The notes beneath the pieces are model-generated. The model worked only from the letters and a program-made list of their open reading frames with translations. It was not told the DNA's origin and ran no database searches. From contig JACQGL010000090.1 of the NCBI GenBank assembly GCA_016199525.1, forward strand, positions 1 to 47,551: a DNA stretch of 47,551 nt. The letters are read 5' to 3'. The stretch comes from Armatimonadota bacterium (lineage in GTDB: Bacteria > Armatimonadota > SYMT01 > JACQGL01). This document shows positions 17,038-25,323 of the stretch, piece after piece. Each line of letters starts with the position of its first letter. Within the stretch, counting starts at the first letter, position 1. A program made the position numbers and the translations under genes.

Positions 17038-17782
17038 CGAAATGCGTAGCTATCTCTTTCAGGGCTTCCGCCAGATGCACCTGGCCGGTGTAGAGCGCCC
17101 GCCCGACGATCACCCCCTCCACGCCCAGGGGAGCAAGTTCCGCCAGGCGACGGATATCCTCCAGAGCGCTGACGCCGCCGGAGGCGATCACGGGGACAGG
17201 CACCGCTTCCGCCAGGCGGCGAGTGCTCTCTACCGCCGGCCCCACCAGCATCCCATCGCGGCAGATGTCGGTGTAGATAATGCGGCGCGCACCCGCCGCC
17301 GTCATCGCCTGGGCCAGTATGACCGCATCCCAGTCCGAGGCCGCCTCCCAACCCCGCACCGCCACCCGCCCCTCGCGCGCGTCGAGGCCGAGGATCAGCC
17401 GGTCGCCAAACTCCTGGAACAAACGTCCCGCGCGCTCGGGGTCTTCCGCGGCGGTAGTGCCCACGATGGCGCGCTCCGCTCCTGCATCGAGGGCGGCGCG
17501 CACTGCGTCCGTATCCCGCAGCCCACCGCCCAGCTGGATGGGGATGCGCACGGCGGCCGCCACGCGCCGGACAGTCTCCAGTTGGGCGGGCTGGCCGGCG
17601 CGCGCACCGTCCAGATCCACCAGGTGTAGCCAGCGGGCGCCCTCTGCCTCCCAGCGCCGCGCCATCGCCACCGGGTCGTCGCCGTAGACGGTTTCGCGGG
17701 CGTAATCGCCCTGACGGAGCCGCACGCAGCGCCCGCCACGGAGATCAATCGCAGGGATGACTTCGAAGCGTTGGTTGGTCAT
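17030..17782 (-). CDS. hisA: Phosphoribosylformimino-AICAR-P isomerase
   Basis: A 250-residue (beta-alpha)8 barrel that carries out the Amadori rearrangement at step four of histidine biosynthesis. The N-terminal catalytic segment IPAIDLRGGRCVRLRQGD, the phosphate-binding IQLGGGLRD and ASGGVSA, and YTDICRDGML with the second catalytic Asp are all present. The length matches bacterial HisA. It is the second gene of hisH-hisA-aminotransferase, 88 bp after hisH, and overlaps the next gene by 8 bp. HisF, the cyclase partner of HisH, is not in the window. A bifunctional PriA-like role is possible in principle but not indicated. Confidence 0.95.
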   Translation of the reverse strand: MTNQRFEVIPAIDLRGGRCVRLRQGDYARETVYGDDPVAMARRWEAEGARWLHLVDLDGARAGQPAQLETVRRVAAAVRIPIQLGGGLRDTDAVRAALDAGAERAIVGTTAAEDPERAGRLFQEFGDRLILGLDAREGRVAVRGWEAASDWDAVILAQAMTAAGARRIIYTDICRDGMLVGPAVESTRRLAEAVPVPVIASGGVSALEDIRRLAELAPLGVEGVIVGRALYTGQVHLAEALKEIATHFDV

Positions 17783-17870
17783 GAAGTTGAACCGACCCGG
17801 TGCCAGGAACGCCAGGAAACTCTCGGCATTGGCCCTTCCTGGCGTCCACTGCGCGTTGGCGGCCGGCGAC

Positions 17871-18506
17871 TCAAAGCCGCGCGAAGTTGTCCAGCATCCG
17901 CAGACCCGCAGCGCCGCTCTTCTCCGGGTGAAACTGCGTGGCGAACAGGTTGTCCCGCCACAGGGCGACGCAGAACGGCCCGCCGTGATCCGCCGTGGCC
18001 GCCACCACGTCTGGACTCTCTGGCAGGCAGTAGTAGCTGTGGACGAAGTAGACCATTACTCCGTCCTCCAGGCCGCGGAAGAGGGGGACCTCCCGCCGCA
18101 GCGATAGGCTGTTCCATCCCATATGGGGGATCTTGAGCGACGTTCCATCGGCGCGGCCAGTGAAATCGAAGCGTCGCACGCGCCCAGGGATGAGGCCCAG
18201 ACCCGGGTGGTGACCCATCTCCTCGCTCTCCGTGAACAGGAGCTGCATCCCCAGGCAAATGCCCAGGAACGGGCGCCCCGAGCGTGCCACATCCAGCACC
18301 GCCTGCTGTAGGGCGGGGCCGCCGTCCCGCGCGGCGGAGAGGCGCTGCATCGCCGCCCCGAACGCGCCCACGCCCGGCAGAACTACCCGTTCCGCCGCCA
18401 CCACCACGTCCGGATCGGAGGTCACCCGCGCGGCGTGCCCCAGGTAAGCCAGCGCCTTCTCCACGCTGCGTAGGTTGCCCATGCCGTAATCAACGATGGC
18501 GATCAT
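17871..18506 (-). CDS. hisH: Imidazole glycerol phosphate synthase, glutaminase subunit
   Basis: A 211-residue class I glutamine amidotransferase that feeds ammonia to HisF for step five of histidine synthesis. The nucleophile is C84 in LGICLGMQLLF, and the other triad residues are H193 and E195 in QFHPEKSG. The start IAIVDYGMGNLRSVEKAL is characteristic. The ATG at 18506 is chosen because GGAGGGG lies 6 bp upstream; the longer open frame to 18545 has no such site. It heads a three-gene minus-strand operon with hisA and an aminotransferase. HisF must be encoded elsewhere, although hisH and hisF are often close. Confidence 0.95.
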   Translation of the reverse strand: MIAIVDYGMGNLRSVEKALAYLGHAARVTSDPDVVVAAERVVLPGVGAFGAAMQRLSAARDGGPALQQAVLDVARSGRPFLGICLGMQLLFTESEEMGHHPGLGLIPGRVRRFDFTGRADGTSLKIPHMGWNSLSLRREVPLFRGLEDGVMVYFVHSYYCLPESPDVVAATADHGGPFCVALWRDNLFATQFHPEKSGAAGLRMLDNFARL

Positions 18507-18655
18507 ACCTTCCCCTCCAGGCTGCGGACAGCGGAATCGTATCACGCGGGCGTGGCAGGCAGCCGACGGTAAGGTGTAACAAGGAAGATAGGCAGATGCA
18601 GGGAATAGGGAGATAGGGAACAGAGGAACAAAGAGCCAGGTGAGAGAGCACGGGC

Positions 18656-18790
18656 ATGCGGTTCACCGCCACTGACACCAGCGAGAGGGAGCAGGTGACA
18701 GACATGGCGGCCAGGGTGCGGGAGTCGACGGGGGAACTTCTGCGCAGGACCAACATGACACTATCCGCAGGGGAGGGAGCCTGCCGATGA
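18656..18790 (+). CDS. Small ORF (44 aa) coupled to the downstream secreted protein
   Basis: An ATG opens a 44-residue frame whose TGA overlaps the ATG of the next gene (ATGA). The peptide is hydrophilic and helix-prone (MRFTATDTSEREQVTDMAAR, then RVRES and GELLRRTNM), with no membrane or signal segment. The translational overlap is the main support; the ribosome site is only a weak GAGAG. The codons look ordinary for the region. It could be a leader peptide or a chance frame in a purine-rich stretch. Confidence 0.35.
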   Translation: MRFTATDTSEREQVTDMAARVRESTGELLRRTNMTLSAGEGACR

Positions 18791-20271
18791 TAAAAAGTTA
18801 CACTGCCTTGTTGCTGGCCGCCATCGCGGCACTGTTAACGGTAGCCGCCACCGGCCAGCCGGCGCAGAAGCCCCCGCCAGCCGGGCTGCCGGGCTTCCTC
18901 CGGCAGCTTGGCCGCTTCTCCAGCGCCGAGGCGAAGACGATCGCGCGGCAGATCGAGAACGGCCCCCGCGACCTGAAGCGCGAGCTTGCCGCCTGCCGCC
19001 GCGCGGGCATCCCCGGCTCCTGGCGTCAGCTGCGCACGTCCCCGCCGCCCGCGGCGCAGAACGCCGCACCGCTCTACCAGCGGCTGACGCAGCTCCTGAA
19101 GGAGAGACCGCTGGATCAGAAAGCGTACTCTCTTACCTACTCCATCGGCACGCGCTATGCGCTGACCGAGGAGGAGATCGGCACGGTGCGCCGGCTGCTG
19201 GCGGAGCGGCGGGACGTGATGGACCTGGTCCACCAGGCCGCGGCTCGTCCCCGGTGCGACTTCCAGCGGGACTGGTCGAAGGGCTGGTCCGTGATATTCC
19301 CGAATTACTCGTCCTTGCGGCTGACTGCGCTGCTACTGCGGGCGGAAAGTTATCTGCTGGCGAAGGACGGCCGCTACCGGGAAGCGGTTGCAAACCAGGT
19401 ACGCGGTTTTCGCATTGCGGAGCATGCCGCCAGCGATCCGATCCTCATGGGCTACCTCACCGGCCTGGAGTGCCGCGCCGTCACGCGCTCCGGTCTTGAA
19501 GAGATCCTCTACCTGGCGGGACCCAACGCGGAGGTGGCGGAGAGTGTAAGGAGAGCGATCCTCGCTCACCCGAGCCGTTTCGACCTGCGCCGCGCGCTGG
19601 CAGGGGACGTGGCGCTGGCGCTGGCTCCTTCCACAGTTGATCTGCTGAGGAGGGAGGGTCCGAAGGCGCTCGCGGAACTCGCCGGCCCTCCTGCGGCGGG
19701 ATCGGGAAGCAATTCGCTTCCGGCGCTCAGAGATCTATCGCCAGGGGAGAAGAGGATCTGGCTCCAGCTTGTGGATGCATGCGAAGCGGACTACCTGCGC
19801 CGGATGCGGCTGTTCATCATCAACCTCGGCAAACCGGCCGCGAAGCGAGCCGCGCTCGCGAAGCGTCTGTATCCCGTCTGCGAGAAGCCGCCCCATAACC
19901 CCGTGCACAGCCTGAGCATCCTCCTGGTTCCGGTGCTCGAGAGAACCATACTGCCCGGGGACCGCACCCGCGCCCGTGAAAGGGTCTTGATCGCCGCTGG
20001 GTCCCTCCTCGCGTACAAAGCCCGCCATGGGACGTTCCCCGCGCGGCTGGCGCAGGCGCTGCCCCGGCCGCCGACAGATCCATTCAGCGGCCAGCCGCTG
20101 CAGTACCGCCGCGAGGGAAAAGGGTTCGTGGTCTACAGCGTCGGCCCGGAGGGCAAGTTTAATGGCGGCCAGCCTGGCGCCTGGCCGGTGGGCGACCAGA
20201 CCTTCTTCCGCTATCCCGCCCCGCCGCCGCGCCGGCCGGAGCCCCAGACCCCGCTGCCGCCGCCCCCCTAA
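18787..20271 (+). CDS. Secreted protein of unknown function
   Basis: A 494-residue protein with a signal peptide (YTALLLAAIAALLTVAATG) and a long, mostly alpha-helical body. Near the C-terminus the stretch PTDPFSGQPLQYRREGKGFVVYSVG and a following GG resemble the tail found on many pseudopilin-like and secreted proteins of Planctomycetes and Armatimonadota, where it describes a small beta unit. The end is a proline-rich tail (PAPPPRRPEPQTPLPPPP). GGGAGGGAG precedes the ATG. I do not recognise a catalytic motif. It is convergent with the 312-residue gene at 20285, only 13 bp away. Exported and structural roles are plausible but unproved. Confidence 0.75.
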   Translation: MIKSYTALLLAAIAALLTVAATGQPAQKPPPAGLPGFLRQLGRFSSAEAKTIARQIENGPRDLKRELAACRRAGIPGSWRQLRTSPPPAAQNAAPLYQRLTQLLKERPLDQKAYSLTYSIGTRYALTEEEIGTVRRLLAERRDVMDLVHQAAARPRCDFQRDWSKGWSVIFPNYSSLRLTALLLRAESYLLAKDGRYREAVANQVRGFRIAEHAASDPILMGYLTGLECRAVTRSGLEEILYLAGPNAEVAESVRRAILAHPSRFDLRRALAGDVALALAPSTVDLLRREGPKALAELAGPPAAGSGSNSLPALRDLSPGEKRIWLQLVDACEADYLRRMRLFIINLGKPAAKRAALAKRLYPVCEKPPHNPVHSLSILLVPVLERTILPGDRTRARERVLIAAGSLLAYKARHGTFPARLAQALPRPPTDPFSGQPLQYRREGKGFVVYSVGPEGKFNGGQPGAWPVGDQTFFRYPAPPPRRPEPQTPLPPPP

Positions 20272-20284
20272 TCGCCCGGGCCCA

Positions 20285-21223
20285 TCACACCAGCCGGTAG
20301 CCGCTCGCGTCCACCTCAATGCCGAGGGCGCCGCGGTACTGGTCGCAGACGGCGTACATCGCCTCCAGGTCGTCGAACCAGCCGATCACGTGCGCCGCTG
20401 CCAGCGTCTCCCCCCGGTGGATACGGAACCCCCCGATCTCCTGAATGAAGCACACGTAGCCACGCTGGTGGCACCACGCCTCGCAGACGACGGTCGGATC
20501 CAGCGTCATCCCCGCCAGCCAGGGGCCGGGGCGGCCATCGGGGAGGCGGACCTGATAGGCGCGAATCAGCCGCCCGGGAATCGGATCGACGTCACGGTGA
20601 TAGAGATAGCGCGCGTCGGGTGGGAAGTCTTGCAGGAAAGCTGCCGCGGGAATCAGTCCCTGGGTGCTCAAGAAGACCTGCGTGAACGTGTCCCCCCCGT
20701 GGTGGCGCAGGTGGCCGGGCATATCCTGGCGGAAGAGGAGGCACTCCACATCGTTGGCGGAGGTGATCCGGTCCGCGGCCAGGAAGTAACGGACGCCGTC
20801 GGGAAAGACGAGCGTCTGTTCCCACCGCGAGCCGGGGGTTCGTCCCGCCGTCGCTTCGGTCCACTGGAACCACTGCCGCACGCCCACGAAGCCGGGGCCG
20901 GTAATCATCTGGTACGGCAGTCGTTTCGCCTGGGTGCAGATCTGCGGCAGCTCCACGTAGCGCCGGGGCAGGTTGCCGTGGAGCAGGGGGTCCCGTAAGT
21001 AACGGTGAGAACCGGCCTGGGCGTCCGTCCAGATGTCGTCCCACTCCGGCTCCAGGAGGAAATCGGCAACGGCCAGCCCGAAGCCGAGATCGTGCGCGCC
21101 CGTGGCGCGATCCACGAACGATTGTCGGGCCACGCCGCTGACGTAACCCTCCGTTTCCACCGCGGCGGTGTAGCGGTCAGTTTCGATGCGGAGCGTCGTG
21201 CCCTCGCTGCGCAATGTGGCCAT
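20285..21223 (-). CDS. Conserved-type protein, possible galactose-mutarotase-like fold
   Basis: A 312-residue, beta-rich, cytosolic-looking protein without signal peptide. It is rich in W, Y, H and D. Notable segments are HGNLPRRYVELPQICTQAK, WEQTLVFPDGVRYFLAADR and DMPGHLRHHGGDTFTQVFL. The alternating beta pattern and paired aromatic/acidic motifs recall sugar-binding or mutarotase-like barrels, and I recall similar uncharacterised proteins in Planctomycetes, but I cannot name the family. It stands alone on the minus strand, with a long low-complexity gap upstream. The number of conserved-looking His/Asp residues would suit a carbohydrate-active enzyme; this is inference only. Confidence 0.65.
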   Translation of the reverse strand: MATLRSEGTTLRIETDRYTAAVETEGYVSGVARQSFVDRATGAHDLGFGLAVADFLLEPEWDDIWTDAQAGSHRYLRDPLLHGNLPRRYVELPQICTQAKRLPYQMITGPGFVGVRQWFQWTEATAGRTPGSRWEQTLVFPDGVRYFLAADRITSANDVECLLFRQDMPGHLRHHGGDTFTQVFLSTQGLIPAAAFLQDFPPDARYLYHRDVDPIPGRLIRAYQVRLPDGRPGPWLAGMTLDPTVVCEAWCHQRGYVCFIQEIGGFRIHRGETLAAAHVIGWFDDLEAMYAVCDQYRGALGIEVDASGYRLV

Positions 21224-21678
21224 GTGAGACTAACCGCCAGGATGCCAATACTGGGTGTACGTAAGGCGTTGGGCGGTCGGCTTCCTGCCCTGCCACTCTC
21301 CCATTCTCCCACCCTGCCACTCTCCCATTCCTTGTTTTCCCCTCTTTTCCCGGTTTTCCGGCACGCGGATGGCGCGATGACCAGGCAAGATTGGTGGCGT
21401 TCTTCCGCGCCGCCATCGCGACGGGCACGGCGGCGCTCACGGCACTGGCGACCGACCACGAGCTGCGGGGAGCCCTCGCCGCCCGCGCGGATGGGGTCCG
21501 AATGTGTTGGAGTAGCAGGGGTGATGGCGGGGTTCCGGCGTGCGTTCATCCTCTCCCCGCGAGCCGGTGGAGCTGGGGGGCTCGTGGTTTGGGTTTCTGG
21601 CTTGGGGCGTTCGCTCGGGAGCCAGCCGCTGCAAGGACAGGAGACTGGGGACCCGCGCTTGGCTGCGCCCGTCAAACT
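21224..21678. other. 455-bp gap with C/T-rich low-complexity tract
   Basis: No supported gene. Around 21290-21360 the plus strand repeats CCACTCTCCCATTC-like units with variable spacing, followed by TTTTCCCC/TTTTCCCG. Read on the minus strand this is the GTGGGAGAGTGGGAG phrase seen near 6.3 kb. The rest has only shadow frames. The upstream region of the 312-residue gene lies here, but no promoter stands out. Confidence 0.5.
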
Positions 21679-22044
21679 TCAGGACCCCGGCGTGCTGGCC
21701 GTGGATCGGGCCTTCCGGGAGGTCTCGCACAGGTAGGTCAGGAAGGCCAGGATGCGGGTGCGATCATCCTTGCTTAACCGCGCGCCGTGCATACTGACCA
21801 TTCGGTCCACAATCTTCTCCCATTCCCGGACGGTGGCGACAGGGCTGTGGAGCACTTTCGCCGGTTTGTGGCAGCCGGAGCAGGCGCGGCTGAACACGCG
21901 GTAGTTATCCCGCTGGGCCGCAGGCAGCGCGCCCTCGTCAAAAGCCGCAGCCTTTTTCTCCCCGTGCCCCGCCAGCGCACTGCTTACTAGACATGCGGCG
22001 GCCAAGACCGCCATCGCCAGGCTCGCGCGCACGTTGCGTTTCAT
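21679..22044 (-). CDS. Small exported mono-haem c-type cytochrome
   Basis: A 121-residue protein. Its signal peptide (LAMAVLAAACLVSSALA) is followed by one haem-binding motif, C55-SG-C58-H59, and a likely distal Met in RMVSMHG (82 or 85). The last ~20 residues are low in structure. The ATG at 22044 has GGGAGG upstream. Small cytochromes of this shape shuttle electrons in the periplasm. It follows the two beta-barrel-like genes (22256 and 23070) on the same strand after ~210 bp and may belong with them. A role in metal-linked redox chemistry is suggested only by that neighbourhood. Confidence 0.82.
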   Translation of the reverse strand: MKRNVRASLAMAVLAAACLVSSALAGHGEKKAAAFDEGALPAAQRDNYRVFSRACSGCHKPAKVLHSPVATVREWEKIVDRMVSMHGARLSKDDRTRILAFLTYLCETSRKARSTASTPGS

Positions 22045-22255
22045 CAATTACCTCCCTGTTTCGAATCGGTCGGTACAGCCACGCGCCGCTACATGTGCTG
22101 CCGGGGCACCGAGCCTGCCCTGTAGCGCCCCGAAGGTTTTCAGAGCACGGGAACGATACGCCATGCCGGTAAGCCATACGGCTTGTAAGTGCCAAACGGC
22201 CCGCAGGGATACCTGCACTATGTACAGGCGGTGTCGCTGCTCGCGCGGCTCCTGT

Positions 22256-22942
22256 CTAGCGCCACTCCTTCTCGAAGACCAGGCGCACCTTCGCCTCCGA
22301 GTTGTGGTTCAGGCCCAGGCCGGTGGTAAGGAGCATATGGGTGGAGCTGCCCAGGCTGTAGGCGAGCATCGGACCCGCATAGTGTTCCCGCTTCGTAAAG
22401 CTGCCGAAGAGTTCCGCGCCCGCGCGCAGGCCGCGCCCGCGGATGGTGGAGATCCCCGTCGCGTAGCCCCACTCCATTGGCTCCCCGTCCGTCAGTTCCT
22501 GCTCCAGGATCAAGTTGCTGGAAAGAACCCAGCGGGGCGTGACGAAGGAAGTGATGATCTTTCCCTCCAGCTCGTAGGGCTCGGAGTTCTCCTTCTTCAC
22601 CTCCAAGTAAAGCGCGGGCAGCAGCCGGCGCTCCTTGAAACTGCCCAGGCGGTAGCGCTGCTCAAGCTTCCAACCATTCACATCCCACGTCCCGCCGTGC
22701 TCCCGCTCCGTAAGGAGGTAGGGGGCTATCACCCAGCGATCCGTGAGTCCGTATTCGAATTCCAGCCAGCCATCCACCTTGCCGGCCCGCTCCTGGGTCC
22801 ACCAGACCTCCATCTCTTTTTCGTTCCGTGCCGGCGTAAACCAGTCATAGGTGAACGTGAAGTATCGGCGGTGGGCGTGGGCGGGTCCCATCACCATTAA
22901 AGCGGCCACAAGCAGCAGACCGCCGCACCACTTACGCCACAT
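22256..22942 (-). CDS. Outer-membrane beta-barrel-like protein (paralogue of 23070-24107)
   Basis: A 228-residue exported protein. It has a signal peptide (LLLVAALMVMGPAHA) and an amphipathic alternating pattern throughout (DGWLEFEYGLTDRWVIAPYLL, then KLEQRYRLGSF and LPALYLEVKKE), ending in KVRLVFEKEWR. That is the pattern of small outer-membrane barrels with about ten strands. The blocks EYGLTDRW, QRYRL and LPALYLE have counterparts in the neighbouring protein (EYGVSDQL, NRYRL, NPVLYME), so the two are paralogues. This copy lacks the inserted cysteine motif. The ribosome site GGAGG lies 8 bp upstream. It is 127 bp downstream of its paralogue and probably in the same operon. Confidence 0.7.
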   Translation of the reverse strand: MWRKWCGGLLLVAALMVMGPAHAHRRYFTFTYDWFTPARNEKEMEVWWTQERAGKVDGWLEFEYGLTDRWVIAPYLLTEREHGGTWDVNGWKLEQRYRLGSFKERRLLPALYLEVKKENSEPYELEGKIITSFVTPRWVLSSNLILEQELTDGEPMEWGYATGISTIRGRGLRAGAELFGSFTKREHYAGPMLAYSLGSSTHMLLTTGLGLNHNSEAKVRLVFEKEWR

Positions 22943-23069
22943 TATGGTGTCCTCCCTACCGGTAGCGCGCTCCTGCGCGCGTTCCCGGTCTGTTTGCGAT
23001 TCAACATTGTTTCGTACTCCTGTGCCGGGAAGGCATCCGCATCTGGTCCCTGGGTAGCCGGCGGCAGCG

Positions 23070-24107
23070 TTAGAACTCGAACGCCACGCCAGTCCTCAAC
23101 AGATCATCACTCACACCCGTCAGCCCCATGGCCCAGCCGATATGGATCATCAGTCCCTCCCGCGGGTGGAACATCAGGATGGGCTGTAGATAGTGCTGCT
23201 GCACTTTGAACGGGCCCCCGAAGGCACGGCTGTTGCCCAACCCGCCGAACATCTCCAGGCCGATGGCCGCCGGCTTCCAACGGCTGGCCCGCGTCGGTTC
23301 GCCAGGGGGCAGGCCGTGTCGGCCCTGCGCCTCCCGGGAAACCAGCTCCATACCGCAACGGGGGCATCTGCCCGGCTGGTTGGCCTGTTGGTCCGGGTGC
23401 ATAGGACAGGAATAGGCCGGGGCCCCGGGCGTGCTGAGGGGTGGGAGGTGCTCCGCCTCATGCTCCTCGTGCTCGTGGTCGGCCAGAGCGCGGCGGATGC
23501 CGAAGGTATACCCAAAATCAGTGAAGCCGCCGCGCCGGGTATCCGTTTCGTTGATCCAGTTGAACGCCACGTTCCAGGGGCCGATATCCCGGGAGAGGAC
23601 CAGGCGGGTTTCCATGATCCGCTCGCGCTTACCCTCCAGCTCCGGCGGTTCCCCCTTGCCGTCTTCGCGCCCGCTCACCTCCATCTTGAAGCGGGTGTCC
23701 GGATCCAGGTCCTCGTACTCCATATAGAGCACCGGGTTGAGGCCCCGGTTCTTCGCGCGGGAGAGCCGGTAGCGGTTCTCCCACCGGAAACCGGTGAACT
23801 TGCCGAAGCCGTGGGTGGTATCGAAGAACCCCTCCAACATTAGCTCGGTGGCTAGCTGATCGCTAACGCCGTACTCCAGTTCCAGCATATTGGAGAGGTA
23901 GTTGCCGACTTTCCTCGTGCGCTCCGCGGGCGCGGTCAAGTCGGTCATGATCATCAGCTCTGTCTCACCCTTCTTGATGTGGTGGTTGTAGGTGACGAAG
24001 TAGATGTCGTTGCCAGCCTGGGCTGGTGGAGTGGACACTGCAGCCAGCCCTACGAAGGCGGCTACGACCATAAAGGTGTGTGTACGCAATTCCTTACTCC
24101 TTGCCAC
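23070..24107 (-). CDS. Beta-barrel-like exported protein with inserted heavy-metal-binding motif
   Basis: A 345-residue exported protein with a signal peptide ending near AQA (residues 28-31). Residues ~35-205 and ~275-345 show alternating beta-strand patterns like its neighbour. Between them lie a His/Glu-rich stretch (DHEHEEHEAEH, 210-220) and YSCPMHPDQQANQPGRCPRC (232-251) followed by GMELV. That block is the heavy-metal-binding domain motif (YxCPMHP...PGxCPxCGMxL) known from copper-efflux adaptors and P-type ATPases. Inference: a metal-binding loop exposed on an outer-membrane barrel. The GTG start has GGGAGG only 3-4 bp away; a TTG at 24089 with AAGGAG spaced 7 bp is a serious alternative and gives a cleaner signal peptide. 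Confidence 0.75.
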   Translation of the reverse strand: MARSKELRTHTFMVVAAFVGLAAVSTPPAQAGNDIYFVTYNHHIKKGETELMIMTDLTAPAERTRKVGNYLSNMLELEYGVSDQLATELMLEGFFDTTHGFGKFTGFRWENRYRLSRAKNRGLNPVLYMEYEDLDPDTRFKMEVSGREDGKGEPPELEGKRERIMETRLVLSRDIGPWNVAFNWINETDTRRGGFTDFGYTFGIRRALADHEHEEHEAEHLPPLSTPGAPAYSCPMHPDQQANQPGRCPRCGMELVSREAQGRHGLPPGEPTRASRWKPAAIGLEMFGGLGNSRAFGGPFKVQQHYLQPILMFHPREGLMIHIGWAMGLTGVSDDLLRTGVAFEF

Positions 24108-24279
24108 CGGCCCTCCCCGGGGGAGGAGCCCCGCATCCGAACTGAGGTCGCCCCCCGCGAAATCGACGGTGACGGGCTTGCGAGAAAGAAGAGCGGATCC
24201 GGCCCGATCCCCTTCCCGGAGTGGCCCGCCGCTCCGCTGCCGGGATTACCAGGCCCGCGCACGGCCGGCGAAGACGGCC

Positions 24280-25068
24280 TTACCGCTGCCACGGATCCCC
24301 CAACCCGTTCCAGAAGCCGTTATCGGGCACGCCATCGCTGTTGGAGTCATCCAGCCGGGACAGCCTCATCGCACTGGCGTGTCCGTCGGCAAAGGCACTA
24401 CTCACCATGCGGCTGTGGCGCTCTGCAGGCACGGCGCGGCAACCCCAGACGCCGCCGCACTCGCTTCCCTGGCCATAGAAGCCATCGCCAGGGGTAGTGG
24501 GTCGGCTGCCGCGCGCGCTCGGCAGCGGAGGATCGACGGCGTAATTCCCTGCATTGCGGATGCCCACGTCAAAGCCGCAACCGTTCGTGTCCGCCACCAC
24601 AACGGTCTGTGCAGGCGCCTGAATGATGGCATCCGCAGCGGTGAACGGAAAGCGCGCGTTGCCCAGGTACTGGTAGTTGTAGCCGTAGCCGCCGTAGAAC
24701 CGCATCGGGTTATGGGCCCACGGCTTCTTGAAGAGGTCAAACGGAGCGGAGGGGCAAAGGAACAGCACTTCGTTCTTCGTGTAGGACAGAAGGTAATCGG
24801 CCCAGCGGGTGCGCGGTCGCGTGGCGGAGGGAGAGGAATGCATCGGGTAGCCGCCGTTGTCGCTGACGTACATCATCATCGCCATCCCGATCTGCCGGAG
24901 ATTGGAAACACAGCTTGTCTGCCGCGCCTTCTCGCGTGCCTGCGCAAAGACGGGGAACAGGATCGCTGCTAGGATAGCAATGATCGCAATTACCACGAGA
25001 AGCTCAATCAGCGTGAAGCCAGAGTGCAAGCGGCGACAGTTGCCGCGGGGAGAAGCCTGGTGGATCAC
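24280..25068 (-). CDS. Type II secretion-type pseudopilin (N-methylation motif, H-X9-DG-like tail)
   Basis: About 262 residues. The prepilin peptidase site is G17/F18 in [20 protein letters not shown], with the conserved E22. It continues with [18 protein letters not shown], a form I associate with Armatimonadota. The globular domain ends in [11 protein letters not shown], close to the DUF1559-type tail of Planctomycetes/Armatimonadota pseudopilins. The GTG at 25068 is chosen because GGAGG lies 7 bp upstream; the open frame to 25095 has no such site. A near-perfect promoter lies ~90-120 bp upstream. Such proteins polymerise in secretion or pilus-like structures, for which the GspF-type protein at 6.5 kb is a candidate platform. 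Confidence 0.92.
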   Translation of the reverse strand: MIHQASPRGNCRRLHSGFTLIELLVVIAIIAILAAILFPVFAQAREKARQTSCVSNLRQIGMAMMMYVSDNGGYPMHSSPSATRPRTRWADYLLSYTKNEVLFLCPSAPFDLFKKPWAHNPMRFYGGYGYNYQYLGNARFPFTAADAIIQAPAQTVVVADTNGCGFDVGIRNAGNYAVDPPLPSARGSRPTTPGDGFYGQGSECGGVWGCRAVPAERHSRMVSSAFADGHASAMRLSRLDDSNSDGVPDNGFWNGLGDPWQR

Positions 25069-25159
25069 TCGGTAACCTCCTGCTGGCTGGAACATGAGGG
25101 CGCGCCGCTTCTGGCCTCCAGAGTAATCGCCCTCAGGGCAGGTGCGTGGTTGCCCGTTA

Positions 25160-25189
25160 AATATAGTTCCAACAAAATCCGAGTGTCAA
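25160..25189 (-). promoter_or_regulatory. Sigma70-type promoter for the pseudopilin gene
   Basis: On the minus strand a perfect -35 TTGACA (25184-25189) is followed after 18 bp by TATATT (25160-25165), inside an A/T-rich island in otherwise GC-rich DNA. Transcription would start ~85 bp before the GTG at 25068, giving a moderate 5' leader. Confidence 0.7.
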
Positions 25190-25237
25190 GTAGCGGTATA
25201 GAAATTTTTTAGCCGAACCGAAAAATTCTTCTTCACG

Positions 25238-25267
25238 TTGACGCTTTCTCCGGCCGGGTGCTAGAAT
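25238..25267 (+). promoter_or_regulatory. Sigma70-type promoter for the DtxR-family gene
   Basis: TTGACG (25238-25243) and TAGAAT (25262-25267) are separated by 18 bp on the plus strand, about 57 bp before the GTG start of the regulator. It diverges from the pseudopilin promoter. I could not identify a DtxR/MntR operator palindrome overlapping it. Confidence 0.7.
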
Positions 25268-25323
25268 GACTTGATTTGCCACGGCCGACTTGCAGCGGCG
25301 CAAATCCAGCAAGGAGGGAATGG

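Noticed and set aside
25276-25323. Longer start for the DtxR-family protein
   Set aside because: The leader lies immediately after the promoter and the AAGGAGG is placed for the GTG at 25324.
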